From: DASUAS01 sp963720765
Lineage (GTDB): Bacteria > Actinomycetota > Acidimicrobiia > IMCC26256 > DASPTH01
DNA length: 64,000 nt
Direction: 5' to 3'
Assembly: GCA_963720765.1 (NCBI GenBank)
Contig: CAVRGS010000002.1
Location: 372,001 to 436,000, forward strand
Part shown: in pieces, positions 19,691-28,939 of the stretch
How positions within the stretch are numbered: position 1 is the stretch's first letter
How the letters are laid out: the number at the start of each line of letters is the position of its first letter
The notes under the pieces: model-generated
What the model was told of the DNA's origin: nothing
Database searches by the model: none
The model's input: only the letters and a program-made list of their open reading frames with translations
Made by a program: the position numbers and the translations under genes

Positions 19691-21080
19691 ATGGTCCGCA
19701 TCCGCGACACCATCCTGCGCGACACCGTCGAGCTCACGACACGTGAGCCGGGCAAGGTGTCGATCTACGTGTGCGGCCCAACCGTCTACGACACGCCGCA
19801 CATCGGCAACGCGCGCACCGCGGTGGCGTTCGACACCATCCGGCGCTACCTCGAGTGGGCCGGGCTTCGACGTCTCGTTCGTCAGCAACGTCACCGACGT
19901 CGAGGACAAGATCATCGCCCGCGCCGCGCGCGAGGGTCGCAGCGAGCCCGAGGTCGCGGCGGAGTTCGAGGACGTGTACTTCGACCGCATGCATCGGCTG
20001 AACGTGCGCGACGCCGATCACCGCCCGCACGCCACCGAGTACATCGACGGCATGCTCGCGCTCATCGGCGAGCTGGTCGAGCGCGGTCATGCCTACGAGG
20101 TGCCGGGCCAGGGCGTGTACTTCGCGGTCGAATCGTTCCCCGGCTACGGCAAGTTGCCACACCGGACGATCGACGAGCTGCGGGAGTCGGCCGGCGCGCG
20201 CGTCGACGTGGACGACGCCAAGCGCAGCCCCATGGACTTCGCGCTGTGGAAGGCGGCCAAACCCGGCGAACCCGCGTGGGACTCGCCCTGGGGTGAAGGC
20301 CGTCCCGGCTGGCACATCGAGTGCTCGGCGATGTCGCTGGACCTGCTCGGCGAGGGGTTCGATCTCCACGGCGGTGGTGAGGACCTCGCCTTCCCGCACC
20401 ACGAGAACGAGCGGGCCCAAGCCGAGGGTGCCGGCCACCCGTTCGCGCGGCACTGGATCCACACCGGGATGGTGACGATCGGCGGCGACAAGATGTCGAA
20501 GTCACTCGGCAACTTCACCACGGTGGAGGACGCGCTGGCCGACCACGACTGGCGCGCGGTGCGACTGGCGATGCTGCAGACGCACTACCGCCGTGCCGCC
20601 GACCTCGGCGAGACGGAGCTCACCGCCGCGGCGCGCGCGGTCGAACGGCTCGACGCGCTGTTCCGCCGCGCCGACGCGGCGGGCGTCGACCGCAGACGCG
20701 AGTGCCGACGCGACGACGCTCGACGCCTTCCGCTCCGCGATGGACGACGACTTCGACACCGCGCACGCGCTCGCGGTGATGTTCGAAGCGGCGCGCGAGG
20801 CGAATCGCGCCATCGACGACGACCGACCTCGACCGCGCTGCGACCCTGCTCGCCGCGGTGCAGGAGCTGCTCGGGGTGGTCGGACTCGACGCGAGCGCCG
20901 GCGGCACCGGCCTCGACCCCGGCGGCGACCCCGATGCCGACATCGACGCCCTTGTACGCGAGCGCGACGCAGCGCGCGCCGGCGCGCGACTTCGCCCGCG
21001 CCGACGCCCTGCGCGACGACCTCACCGCACGCGGCATCAAGCTCGAGGACACCCCCACCGGCACGATCTGGCACCGATGA
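19691..21080 (+). CDS. cysS: Cysteinyl-tRNA synthetase (four frame breaks)
   Basis: CysS charges tRNA-Cys. The ATG at 19691 opens YVCGPTVYDTPHIGNARTAV (HIGH-type HIGN and a zinc Cys). Breaks occur near 19862 (after YLEWAG), 20690, 20825 and 20980. The pieces in order are FDVSFVSNVTDVEDKI through the zinc ligands (HIECSAMS, HHENERAQ) and KMSKSLGNF; then TLDAFRSAMDDDFDTAHALA; then LLAAVQELLGVVGLDA; then DFARADALRDDLTARGIKLE, stopping at 21080. Together they cover a normal-length enzyme. cysS is essential, so these are almost surely indel errors. The stop overlaps the rlmB ATG. Confidence 0.9.
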
Positions 21081-21934
21081 GTCCGCCCAGGAAGCAGCCT
21101 CGGAAACGAACCGGCGCCGACAAGCGGGGTCAGGCCCCGCGCCAACGACGCCAGTTCGAAGAGAAGGGGCCGCGCGAGCAGCGCGGCTCGGGGCGCGACG
21201 ACCGGGGGCAGCAGGTCGAAGGGCGCCGCGCCGTGCGCGAGCTGCTGGTCGCGCGGCGGCGCAAGGTGCACGAGCTCCTGGTCAGCTCGGGGGCCGACGA
21301 CGCCCCCGAGCTGCAGGAGCTCGAGTCGCTCGCCCGCGCAGCCGGGGTGCGGATCAAGGCTGTGCCGCCCGACCAGATCGAGCGGCGGGCCCGCACCGGC
21401 GCGCCCCAGGGCGTGATCGCGATCGCCGCCCCGGTGCCGGCCGCCGATCTCGACGACCTCCTCGCGGATCCGCGCGCCTTCCTCGTCGCACTCGACGGGG
21501 TCACCGATCCGCAGAACCTCGGTGCCGTGATGCGCAGCGCCGAGACCGCCGGCGCCACCGGCATCGTGTTGGCGACGCATCGGGCGGTGGGACTCACGCC
21601 CGCGGTCGCGAAGGCGGCCGCCGGTGCGATGGAGCACCTGCCGGTGACCTTCGTCTCAGGTGTGCCCGGTGCCCTCGACCGGGCCAAGCGCGCCGGCGTG
21701 TGGTGCGTCGGCCTCGACGCCGACGGCGACCAAGTGCTCTTCGACCTCTCGGTCGCCGACGCGCCGCTCGTGCTCGTGCTCGGAGCCGAGGGTCGCGGGC
21801 TGTCCCGACTCGCGCGCACGCGATGCGACGTGATCGCGTCGATCCCCATGCACGGTCACATCGAGTCGCTCAACGTGAGCGCGGCGGCCGCCGTCGCCTG
21901 CACCGAGATCGCCCGACGCCGCGCGGCGAGCTGA
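21077..21934 (+). CDS. rlmB: 23S rRNA 2'-O-methyltransferase, SpoU/TrmH family (RlmB-like)
   Basis: 285 residues. It has a basic disordered N-terminus (PRKQPRKRTGADKRGQAPRQ), an L30e-like substrate-binding domain, and a SPOUT knot with the three motifs: DPQNLGAVMRSAETAGATGI (motif 1), LVLGAEGRGLSRL (motif 2) and IPMHGHIESLNVSAAAAVA (motif 3). It is expected to methylate the ribose of a 23S rRNA guanosine; the exact site is inferred from family. The ATG overlaps the cysS stop (ATGA), a gene pair common in actinobacteria. Confidence 0.92.
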   Translation: MSPPRKQPRKRTGADKRGQAPRQRRQFEEKGPREQRGSGRDDRGQQVEGRRAVRELLVARRRKVHELLVSSGADDAPELQELESLARAAGVRIKAVPPDQIERRARTGAPQGVIAIAAPVPAADLDDLLADPRAFLVALDGVTDPQNLGAVMRSAETAGATGIVLATHRAVGLTPAVAKAAAGAMEHLPVTFVSGVPGALDRAKRAGVWCVGLDADGDQVLFDLSVADAPLVLVLGAEGRGLSRLARTRCDVIASIPMHGHIESLNVSAAAAVACTEIARRRAAS

Positions 21935-22001
21935 CGACTCTCGACCTTCATCGCGAGTCATTCGATCCCGGTGGTGGAGCCGAGGGCCGTGTGCGACGTG
22001 A

Positions 22002-22328
22002 GTGCGGGCACGACTGGGCCCGGCATCGGGCGGAGGCCTTGGCTCGGGCCAGAAGCAGAGCAGCCCGACAGCGGGAGCAGCTTCAAGGGTGTCGAGGCGC
22101 CGACGTCGAGGTACCGCGCCACTGTCTCGGTCCTCGACCGAAGCACCTTCGGCCGCCGCGAGAGGATGCGATCGGACGAGGTCGAGGCCGGACGAGGATC
22201 TCGTGTTGGTCGTCGCCGCCGCGGCATGGGTGGCCCTGACGTGGCCCATCCGTCCGACTCGGGTGACGACCGTGACCGATGCGCGCACGACGACCACGAC
22301 AACGGAACACGCGGCGCGACAGGGTTAA
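22002..22328 (+). CDS. Possible small membrane protein in the rlmB-tRNA gap
   Basis: The roughly 400 bases between rlmB and tRNA-Thr hold no recognised gene. The best candidate frame ends at 22328, 12 bases before the tRNA, and has one hydrophobic stretch (DLVLVVAAAAWVALTWPI) followed by a Thr-rich tail. Its first 70 residues are Arg/Ser-rich, and another frame (RECGHDWARHRAEALARA) looks more protein-like at 22000-22070, so an indel could split a real small gene here. Weak evidence. Confidence 0.25.
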   Translation: MRARLGPASGGGLGSGQKQSSPTAGAASRVSRRRRRGTAPLSRSSTEAPSAAARGCDRTRSRPDEDLVLVVAAAAWVALTWPIRPTRVTTVTDARTTTTTTEHAARQG

Positions 22329-22340
22329 CCTTTCAGCCAC

Positions 22341-22413
22341 GCCGGGTTAGCTCAGTCGGTAGAGCACTTCTCTTGTAAAGAAGATGTCGTCGGTTCGATT
22401 CCGACACCCGGCT
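22341..22413 (+). tRNA. tRNA-Thr (anticodon TGT)
   Basis: 73 bases folding as a full cloverleaf: acceptor GCCGGGT/ACCCGGC, D-arm GCTC...GAGC, anticodon stem CTTCT/AGAAG with loop CTTGTAA giving anticodon TGT (reads ACA), and T-arm GTCGG/CCGAC with loop TTCGATT. The discriminator base is T and CCA is not encoded. Confidence 0.97.
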
Positions 22414-22448
22414 CGCGAACGATCGACACCTGAGTCCAGGGGGACCAC

Positions 22449-23525
22449 ATGCGAGCTGCCATCCTCACCGCGTACAACGAGCCGTTGGTGTTCGAAGAGG
22501 TCTCGACACCCGCACTCGGGTCGCACGACGTGCTCATGCACATCGACGCCAGCGGCGTGTGCCACTCCGACCTGAGCTTCGCCAAGGGCAACGTGCCGCT
22601 GCCGCCACCGGTCATCCTCGGCCACGAAGGCGCGGGCACCGTGCTCGCGGTCGGCGACGACGTGTCGCGGCTGCAGGTGGGCGACCGCGTGATCTCGTCG
22701 TTCACGCCGGCGTGCGGCAACTGCTTCTTCTGCCTGCGCGACCAGTCGTTCCTCTGCGAGACGATGGGAACGCACATGTTCCTCCCGAAGGGCACGCGTG
22801 CCGACGGCAGCACGGTGATCGGCGCGAGCGGCCTCGGCACGTTCGCCGACGAGATGACCGTCGACGAGTCGATGCTCGTGAAGGTCGAGACCGATCTCCC
22901 GAGCGAGCAGCTCGCGCTGATCGGCTGCGGCATCACCACCGGCGTCGGCGCCGCGCTCAACACCGCGCAGGTCGAAGCCGGTGCCACCGTCACGGTGATC
23001 GGATGTGGCGGCGTCGGGCAGTCGGTGATCCAGGGCGCGCGCATCGCGGGCGCGTCGCGCATCTTCGCCGTCGACCCGGTGGAGATGAAGCGCAAGACCG
23101 CGGAGCAGTTCGGGGCCACCGACCTGATCGACCCCGCCGACGGCGACCCGGTCGAGCAGATCCAGGCCGCGACCGGCGGCCGCGGCACCGACTACGCGTT
23201 CGAGGTGATCGGCCTGCCCGAGACCATCCTCCAGGCCTGGAACGTGGCCCGGTCCGGTGGCACCGCGGTGGTCGTGGGGATGGCGCGCTTCGACGACACC
23301 GTCACCTTCCCGGCGATGGGGCTCTTCGGCGGCAACAAGGCGCTGCTCGGATGCCTCTACGGTTCGGCCAACGTGCGGCGCGACTTCCCGCGCTTCGTGC
23401 AGCTGGTGGAGACCGGCCGCCTCGACATCGGTTCGATGGTGTCGCGCCACATCCACCTCGACGAGGTGAACGACGCGTTCCGGGCCATGGAGGCGGGCGA
23501 GGTCATCCGCAGCGTCATCACCTGA
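22449..23525 (+). CDS. Zinc-dependent alcohol dehydrogenase (MDR superfamily)
   Basis: 358 residues. Catalytic zinc ligand Cys38 (SGVCHSD), His in ILGHEGAGTV, and structural-zinc cysteines in ACGNCFFCLRDQSFLC are all present, then a Rossmann turn VIGCGGVGQSVIQGARIAGA with an acidic residue after it (FAVDP), which favours NAD. The pattern is closest to class III/NDMA-dependent-type dehydrogenases of actinobacteria. The substrate is unknown. It stands alone after the tRNA; a GGGGG purine run precedes the ATG. Confidence 0.92.
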   Translation: MRAAILTAYNEPLVFEEVSTPALGSHDVLMHIDASGVCHSDLSFAKGNVPLPPPVILGHEGAGTVLAVGDDVSRLQVGDRVISSFTPACGNCFFCLRDQSFLCETMGTHMFLPKGTRADGSTVIGASGLGTFADEMTVDESMLVKVETDLPSEQLALIGCGITTGVGAALNTAQVEAGATVTVIGCGGVGQSVIQGARIAGASRIFAVDPVEMKRKTAEQFGATDLIDPADGDPVEQIQAATGGRGTDYAFEVIGLPETILQAWNVARSGGTAVVVGMARFDDTVTFPAMGLFGGNKALLGCLYGSANVRRDFPRFVQLVETGRLDIGSMVSRHIHLDEVNDAFRAMEAGEVIRSVIT

Positions 23526-23604
23526 CATTTCTGGTCATACCGGACCGTCAGAAGACCGGAAATCCGCGACCGCGGCGGTCCGGGGTGCCAGGATCGCGGG
23601 CCTG

Positions 23605-23862
23605 ATGGGCCTCTCGGCGCGTGATCGCGCGATCCTCGACTTCGAACGGGACTGGTGGAGTCGTCCCGGACCGAAGGAGGCGGCCATCCGCACCGAGCTC
23701 GGGGTCTCCGCGACCCGCTACTACGAGATCCTCCGCCACCTGGTCGACGAGCCCGAGGCCTATGGCTACGACCCGCTGACGGTGAAGCGGGTCCGTCGCG
23801 AGCGCGACCGGCGCCGCCGCGAACGCCTCGAGGGCCGTCGGGCGGACCCGGGTACACGGTGA
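23605..23862 (+). CDS. DUF3263 family protein
   Basis: 85 residues with ARDRAILDFERDWWSRPGPK and VSATRYYEILRHLVDEPEAY, the signature of DUF3263, a small actinobacterial family resembling a helix-turn-helix (KEAAIRTELGVSATRYYEIL). The C-terminal 25 residues are highly basic. DNA binding is plausible but unproven. Its stop overlaps the GTG of the LytR_C gene, a pairing commonly seen in actinobacteria. Confidence 0.88.
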   Translation: MGLSARDRAILDFERDWWSRPGPKEAAIRTELGVSATRYYEILRHLVDEPEAYGYDPLTVKRVRRERDRRRRERLEGRRADPGTR

Positions 23863-24364
23863 CGGCCCCGCGCGGCGAACGCCCCGCGCGGTCCCCGGGC
23901 GCCTCCGGCGGGGCGCGTGGTGCGATCGTCATCGGGTTGGCGGTGATCCTCGGGATCGTGGGTCTGCAGATCCTCGACGACTCGGGCGGTGGCTCCAGCG
24001 ACGCCACCGTCACCACGACTCCCGGCGTCACGACACGGGCGCGGGCGGCACGGGCACGACCGTCGCCCTCTGCGCGAGAACAAGGACGTACGGGTGAAGG
24101 TGTACAACGCGTCGGGCGTGTCGGGTCGCGCCAAGACGCTCACCGACTCGCTGCGCGCCAAGAACTACGACATGCAGGAGCCCGCCAACCTCGACGACCA
24201 GCGGCAGGGCACCGTGGTCGAGTGCGTCACCGGGTTCGACCGTGAGGGAGCAGGTGCTCGCGCTGTACGGCGTCGGCAACGGGGCGACCGCGCAGGCGTA
24301 TCCATCCGATCCGCCCGAAGGCGCGTCCGACGCCGACTGCATCGTCGTCATCGGCACCGCGTAA
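23859..24364 (+). CDS. LytR_C-domain membrane protein (frame breaks)
   Basis: It begins with a basic cytoplasmic stretch, a single membrane segment (AIVIGLAVILGIVGLQIL) and a Gly/Ser/Thr-rich linker. The extracellular LytR C-terminal-type domain follows in other frames: VRVKVYNASGVSGRAKTLTD, then EQVLALYGVGNGATAQAYPS and a stop at 24364. Frame changes fall near 24040, 24065 and 24240. LytR_C domains occur with cell-wall polymer ligases; alone they are of unknown role at the cell surface. Confidence 0.75.
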
Positions 24365-24383
24365 GCGCGCGCCCGGAGGCATC

Positions 24384-25186
24384 GTGGCGGTCCCGCAGCG
24401 CGCTCCAACCCTTCGTCGACGATCCGGCAGCGCGCGTGCGCTGTTCGTCGACTTCGACGGTTCGCTCGCGCCGATCGTGCTCGATCCCGCCGCGGCCGCG
24501 CCGTTGCCTGCCGCGCGCGCGGCGCTGGCGCGTCTGGTTCCGGTGCTCGCGCGGGTCGCGGTCGTGAGCGGTCGTCCTGCGGCGTTCCTGCGCGACGCGC
24601 TCGCGATCGACGGGCTCGACTACGCGGGTACCTACGGCCTCGAACGGATCGTCGCCGGTGAGGTGACCGTCGACGAGCGGGTGCGGCCGTTCGTCGACGC
24701 GGTCGCGCGGGCGGCCGACGAGGCCGAGGCCGTGCTGCCCGGGTTGCTGGTGGAGCGCAAGGGCGAGGTGGCGGTCACGGTGCACTGGCGCGACCAGCCC
24801 GAGCGGGGCGTCGACGCCACCCGGTGGGCGGCCGAGGCCGCGCCCCGGCTGGGGCTCGAAGCACCGCTGCGGGGTCGCATGGCGGTCGAGCTGCGTCCGC
24901 CGGTCCCGGTCGACAAGGGCACGACCGTCGCCGAGCTCGCGCGCGGCATGCGCACGGCGGCGTTCGCGGGTGACGACGCCGGCGACCTTCCTGCGTTCGC
25001 CGCGCTGCGCGTCGCTGGCCGCCGACGGCTCGCTCGAACACGGGGTGAGCATCGGCGTCGCGTCGGACGAGAGCCCGTCCGGAGGTGCGCGCGGCCGACG
25101 TCGTGGTCGAGGGGCCGGCGGGCTTGGCGGCGCTGCTCGACGCGCTCGCCGACGCGATCACCGGCTCGACTACTGGGCCTGGTTGA
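24384..25186 (+). CDS. otsB: Trehalose-6-phosphate phosphatase (two frame breaks)
   Basis: A HAD-superfamily phosphatase that removes phosphate from trehalose-6-phosphate. Motif I is LFVDFDGSLAPIVLDP; VVSGRP is the motif II region; YAGTYGLERI, VDKGTTVAELARG and FAGDDAGDLPAF (motif IV) follow. Breaks near 25010 and 25080 move the frame twice; the pieces AADGSLEHGVSIGVASDESP and VRAADVVVEGPAGLAALLDA complete the fold, ending at 25186. It converges with otsA, the stops overlapping by 17 bases. The start is GTG. Confidence 0.85.
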
Positions 25187-26540
25187 GCAGCTCGTCGAGC
25201 CAGGTGCGCGGCGTGTGCACCGCGGCGAGGTCGCGCAGGCTCGCGGCTCGCTTGGCGCGCTCGTCGTCCGGCATCGTCAGCGCAGGTGTGCAACGCGTGC
25301 GCGCCCTCCACGATGTCGTAGGGGTGCACGGGGACCACGGCGTCGCGCAGCTCCTCGTAGGCACCCGCCTCCGGTGACAGCACCACGACGCCGTCGCGCT
25401 GGTTGACGAGCGGACCTTCCTTCGCCACCAGGTTCAGCCCGTCCTTGATCGGGTTCACCATGAGCGCGTCGTACCGGGAGAACCCGGCGATGGTCTGCTC
25501 GTAGTCGTCGCGGGTGTCGACCACCACTGGCTGCCAGTCGCGCGTCGCCCACCGCTCGTTGACGCGCGCCGCGGCCTGGTCGACCTCCTGCTCGTACGCG
25601 AGGTACTCGGCCAGGTTGGAACGCGACCGGTTGAGCATGGCGACGAACACGACACGTTCGCGCGCACTCGGGGTGCGCGTCGAGGAACGCGTCGTACACG
25701 TGGAAGCCGCGCACGATGTTCTTGGAGAGATCGATGCGATCGCTGCGCAACAGGAGCTTGCGGTCGCCGACCAGCTCGTCGAGCTCGGCGGCCGCTCGTG
25801 CGGTGCCGTCGCTCGCCGCGAGCTCGGCCAGGGCGTCGGGATCGGGTCCGAGGGGCGCGGCGTAGGCCGGCGTGACGTCGCGACCGAGGACCGCGTGCGC
25901 CGACGCGGTGTAGGCCGCGGCCCAGCGTTCGGTGTGGAATCCCGCGGTCGCCGCGCCCATCGACGCGCACATGGCCTCGGCCATCGCGGTGGGGAGCACG
26001 CGGATGGAGTTGGGGCCGCAGAACGGCGTGTGGGTGAAGTGGGTGAGGCGCAGGTCGGGCCGGACCGCGCGCACCATGCCCGGGCACGAGTGCGAGGTGG
26101 TAGTCGTGCACCAGCACCTGCTCGCCTTCGGGCGCGCTCGCGGCCACCACGTCGGCGAACGCGGCGTTCACCGCCACGTAGCCGTCCCACGCCTCGTGCA
26201 GGTGACGGTCGAACCGGGGCCGACGGGCGAGATCGAACAGGCCGTGGTGCAGGAACCACAGGACCGCGTTCGAGATCACGTCGTAGTGCATCCGGTGCAA
26301 CGCCGGATCCAACGCGAGCATGCGCAGGTCGAGCCCGGGCACGGTGGCGGCCCCGGCCGCAACCGCGGCGCGGTCACCGTCGTCGATGGCGGCCGCGACC
26401 CACGACGGCCGCTCGCCGATGTCGTCGCGCTGGACGAGCGGCAGCAGGGCGCTGACCAGTCCTCCGGCGCCGCGTCGCGACGCGAACGATCCGTCGTCGC
26501 GCACCGAGAACCGATACGGCCCCCGGTGCGTGACGAGCAT
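25170..26540 (-). CDS. otsA: Trehalose-6-phosphate synthase (three frame breaks)
   Basis: A GT20 glycosyltransferase joining UDP- or GDP-glucose to glucose-6-phosphate. The start at 26540 gives MLVTHRGPYRFSV and GGLVSALLP, the glucose-6-P loop; VHDYHLALVPG ends at the first break near 26084, where an extra G explains the shift to MVRAVRPDLRLTHFTHTPF. A second break near 25672 (extra C) leads to ERVVFVAMLNRSR; a third near 25288 leads to MPDDERAKRAASLRDL. YDALMVNPIKDGLNLVAKE is the nucleotide-sugar loop. The ATG overlaps the stop of the upstream glycosyltransferase gene (TGATG). Confidence 0.88.
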
Positions 26541-27799
26541 CACTTGCGCAGCGTCCCGAAGAGCGTGAGCCAGTCCTCGAGCTCGCGCGTGGAGAGGAAG
26601 TTCTCGCGCACGTGCTCGCGACCTTGCGCGCCGAGCGCGTCGGCGCCGACCGGATCGGCGAGCAGATCGATGGTGCGTTGCGCGCACTCTTCGATCGTGT
26701 CGACGAGGTAGCCGTCGAAGCCGTCGCGGATCTGCAGCTTGATGCCGCCGGCGCGACCGCCGACCACCGGGCGACCCTTCCACAGACCTTCGCTCACGGT
26801 GAGGCCGAAGCCCTCGCGCAGCGACTTCTGCAGCACCACCTGCGCGACGCGCTGGAACGCGTTGATCTGCACCGACCCCACCTGGTGGAGGTTCGACAGC
26901 AGGTAGATGTCGCGGTCACCGGCGCGTGCGGCCTCGGTGTCGTCCCACACCTTGAACCCCTCGGGGTCGTCGGTGGCCATCGACCCGGCCAGCACGAGCT
27001 GCGCGTCGGGCACGCGCTCGCGCACGATGCGGAAGGCCTCGATCACGCCGACCGGATCCTTCCACGGGTCGAAGCGGCTGACCTGGCAGACGATCGGGCG
27101 GTTCACGTCGACGCCGTACTGCTTCGTGAGCTCCTGGCAGAACGGCATCGCCAGCTCGAGGTTCTTCACCGACAGCGGGTCGATGCACGGCGGCGCCGAC
27201 ACGACGTGCGCCATGTCGAGCGACGCCGGCACGAACTCGGGCATGGTCCACACCGACGCGTCGTGCAGCTCCACGAACGGGCGGAAGAACTCCCACACCT
27301 TCGGGTTGGCGACGGTGAGGTCGATGTGGCAGCGCCAGATCCAGGTGGTGTCCTGCATCAGGCCGCCGAGGCGCTCGCGCAGGAAGCTGAGCATCGCGGC
27401 CGGTTGCGGATCGTGCACGACCACGTAGTCGTAGTGACCTTCGAGCAGCAGCGCGTTGTCGAGCGCCTTCTCGAGGTACGTGCGCTGCATGCGCGTCGTC
27501 CACTCGATGTCGGCGCCCTGGAGGCCGTTGTGCACGGCCTTGGTGACGGCGAAGAACTCGTCGCTGCCGTGCATCACCTGCCAGTCGGCGTCGATGCCGA
27601 CGCTGCGCAGGAGCGGGACGTGGGTGGCCAGCAGCTCGGCGACGCCACCGCCGTACGCGGTGGCGTTGACGTGGAGGACGCGCGCGCCTTGCAGGGGCTT
27701 CGCGAGCTCACGGATCTGGTCGATGACCTCCTCGCCGACCACCCCCGCGTAGTCGTCGATGTGCTTCTCGAGCAGGGGGACGCGGTCGAGCACGGACAC
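26540..27799 (-). CDS. GT4 glycosyltransferase, TreT-like trehalose synthase
   Basis: 419 residues, two Rossmann domains of the GT-B fold. ARVLHVNATAYGGGVAELL is the glycine-rich acceptor loop of trehalose glycosyltransferring synthases; CQVSRFDPWKDPVGVIEAF, LVLAGSMATDDPEGF and the donor-site ExxxxxGL-type loop LREGFGLTVSEGLWKGRPVV follow. TreT makes trehalose from NDP-glucose and glucose. Here it is coupled to otsA by overlapping stop and start. The substrate is inferred from similarity and context; a related phosphorylase or other disaccharide synthase cannot be excluded. Confidence 0.82.
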   Translation of the reverse strand: MSVLDRVPLLEKHIDDYAGVVGEEVIDQIRELAKPLQGARVLHVNATAYGGGVAELLATHVPLLRSVGIDADWQVMHGSDEFFAVTKAVHNGLQGADIEWTTRMQRTYLEKALDNALLLEGHYDYVVVHDPQPAAMLSFLRERLGGLMQDTTWIWRCHIDLTVANPKVWEFFRPFVELHDASVWTMPEFVPASLDMAHVVSAPPCIDPLSVKNLELAMPFCQELTKQYGVDVNRPIVCQVSRFDPWKDPVGVIEAFRIVRERVPDAQLVLAGSMATDDPEGFKVWDDTEAARAGDRDIYLLSNLHQVGSVQINAFQRVAQVVLQKSLREGFGLTVSEGLWKGRPVVGGRAGGIKLQIRDGFDGYLVDTIEECAQRTIDLLADPVGADALGAQGREHVRENFLSTRELEDWLTLFGTLRK

Positions 27800-27842
27800 T
27801 CCGGTGTGCCAGGGAACGGAATCTCGGTCAATCTATCGAGTG

Positions 27843-28875
27843 ATGCCTTCCGCTCTCGTGTGCCCCGACAAGTTCAAGGGCACGTTGAGCGCCGCCGACG
27901 CGGCCTCGGCGATGGCCGCCGGCTTGCGGCGCGCCGGATTCGACGAGATCGCGTCGCTTCCGCTCGCGGACGGGGGCGAGGGAACGCTCGACGCGCTCGT
28001 GGCGGCGCGTGGAGGATCGCGTCGTCATGCGACCGTCACCGGACCCCTCGGCGATCCGGTCGATGCCGAGTGGGCGCTGCTCCCGGGTGGCATCGCGGTC
28101 ATCGAGATGGCGCAAGCCAGTGGGCTCGCGCTCATGCCGCGCGTGCGCGATCCACTGCGGGCGTCGACCCGGGGGACGGGAGAGCTCATCGCCGCCGCCA
28201 TCCGCGCCGGTGCGCGTCGAGTGATCGTGGGTGTCGGAGGGAGCGCCACGACCGACGGTGGCCTGGCCGCCCTCGAGGCGCTCGGGTGGTCGTTCGGAGC
28301 GGTGCCGGTGACGGTGGCGTGCGACGTGACCACCCCGTTCCTCGACGCCGCGCGCGTGTTCGCGCCACAGAAGGGCGCCTCCGTCGCGCAGGTCGGGCTG
28401 CTCACGCGTCGGCTCGCCAGCTTGGCCGAGACCTACGAGCACCGCACCGGCGTCGACGTGCGCACGCTGTCGGGCGCCGGGCGCGGCCGGTGGCCTCGCC
28501 GGTGGGCTGGCCGCCATCGGAGCGGAGCTCGAGGCGGGTTTCGACGTGGTCGCGAACGCCGTGGGCTTCGACGACGCGCTCGACGACGTCGACCTCGTCG
28601 TCACCGGCGAAGGGCGTCTCGACGCCACCAGCTTCGCGGGCAAGGTCGTCGGCGGGGTGCTCGAGTGGTCGGCCGACGCCGCCGTACCGCACGTTGCGGT
28701 GATCGCCGGACAGGTGACCGACGACGCGCGCGAGGAGATGGCCGTGCACGCCGCCGCGCGGGTCTTCGCCCTCACCGACCGGGTGTGGCAGTCGGCCGAG
28801 ACGTTCTCCCGCACCGCGGTGCTGGTCGAGGAAGCCGCCCTCGAAGCGGGTCGAGCCGCACTGTCCGCAAACTGA
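27843..28875 (+). CDS. Glycerate kinase (one frame break)
   Basis: A GlxK/GarK-type glycerate 2-kinase. CPDKFKGTLSAADAASAMAA at the N-terminus, PLADGGEGTLDALV, EMAQASGLALM and VGVGGSATTDGGLAALEALG are hallmarks of the family. After RTLSGAG the frame breaks near 28480; the second frame has GGLAAIGAELEAGFDVVANA and VVTGEGRLDATSFAGKVVGG and stops at 28875. It is divergent from the trehalose genes and convergent with gpgS. In this setting its phosphoglycerate product could link to glucosylglycerate metabolism. Confidence 0.88.
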
Positions 28876-28882
28876 CCGTTTC

Positions 28883-28921
28883 GGCGTGGTTCGTGTGCTG
28901 CTACGGCACACCAACCACGCC
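28883..28921. terminator. Bidirectional terminator hairpin
   Basis: Left arm 28883-28898 (GGCGTGGTTCGTGTGC), loop TGCTACG, right arm 28906-28921 (GCACACCAACCACGCC): a 16-base stem with one mismatch. It starts 7 bases after the glycerate kinase stop and ends 18 bases before the gpgS stop on the other strand, the expected place for a shared terminator. Confidence 0.75.
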
Positions 28922-28939
28922 AAATGGTCGAGAGGCGGG

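Noticed and set aside
19691..21080. cysS as a pseudogene
   Set aside because: All conserved motifs are present across frames, the gene is essential, and similar breaks occur in many other genes of the window.
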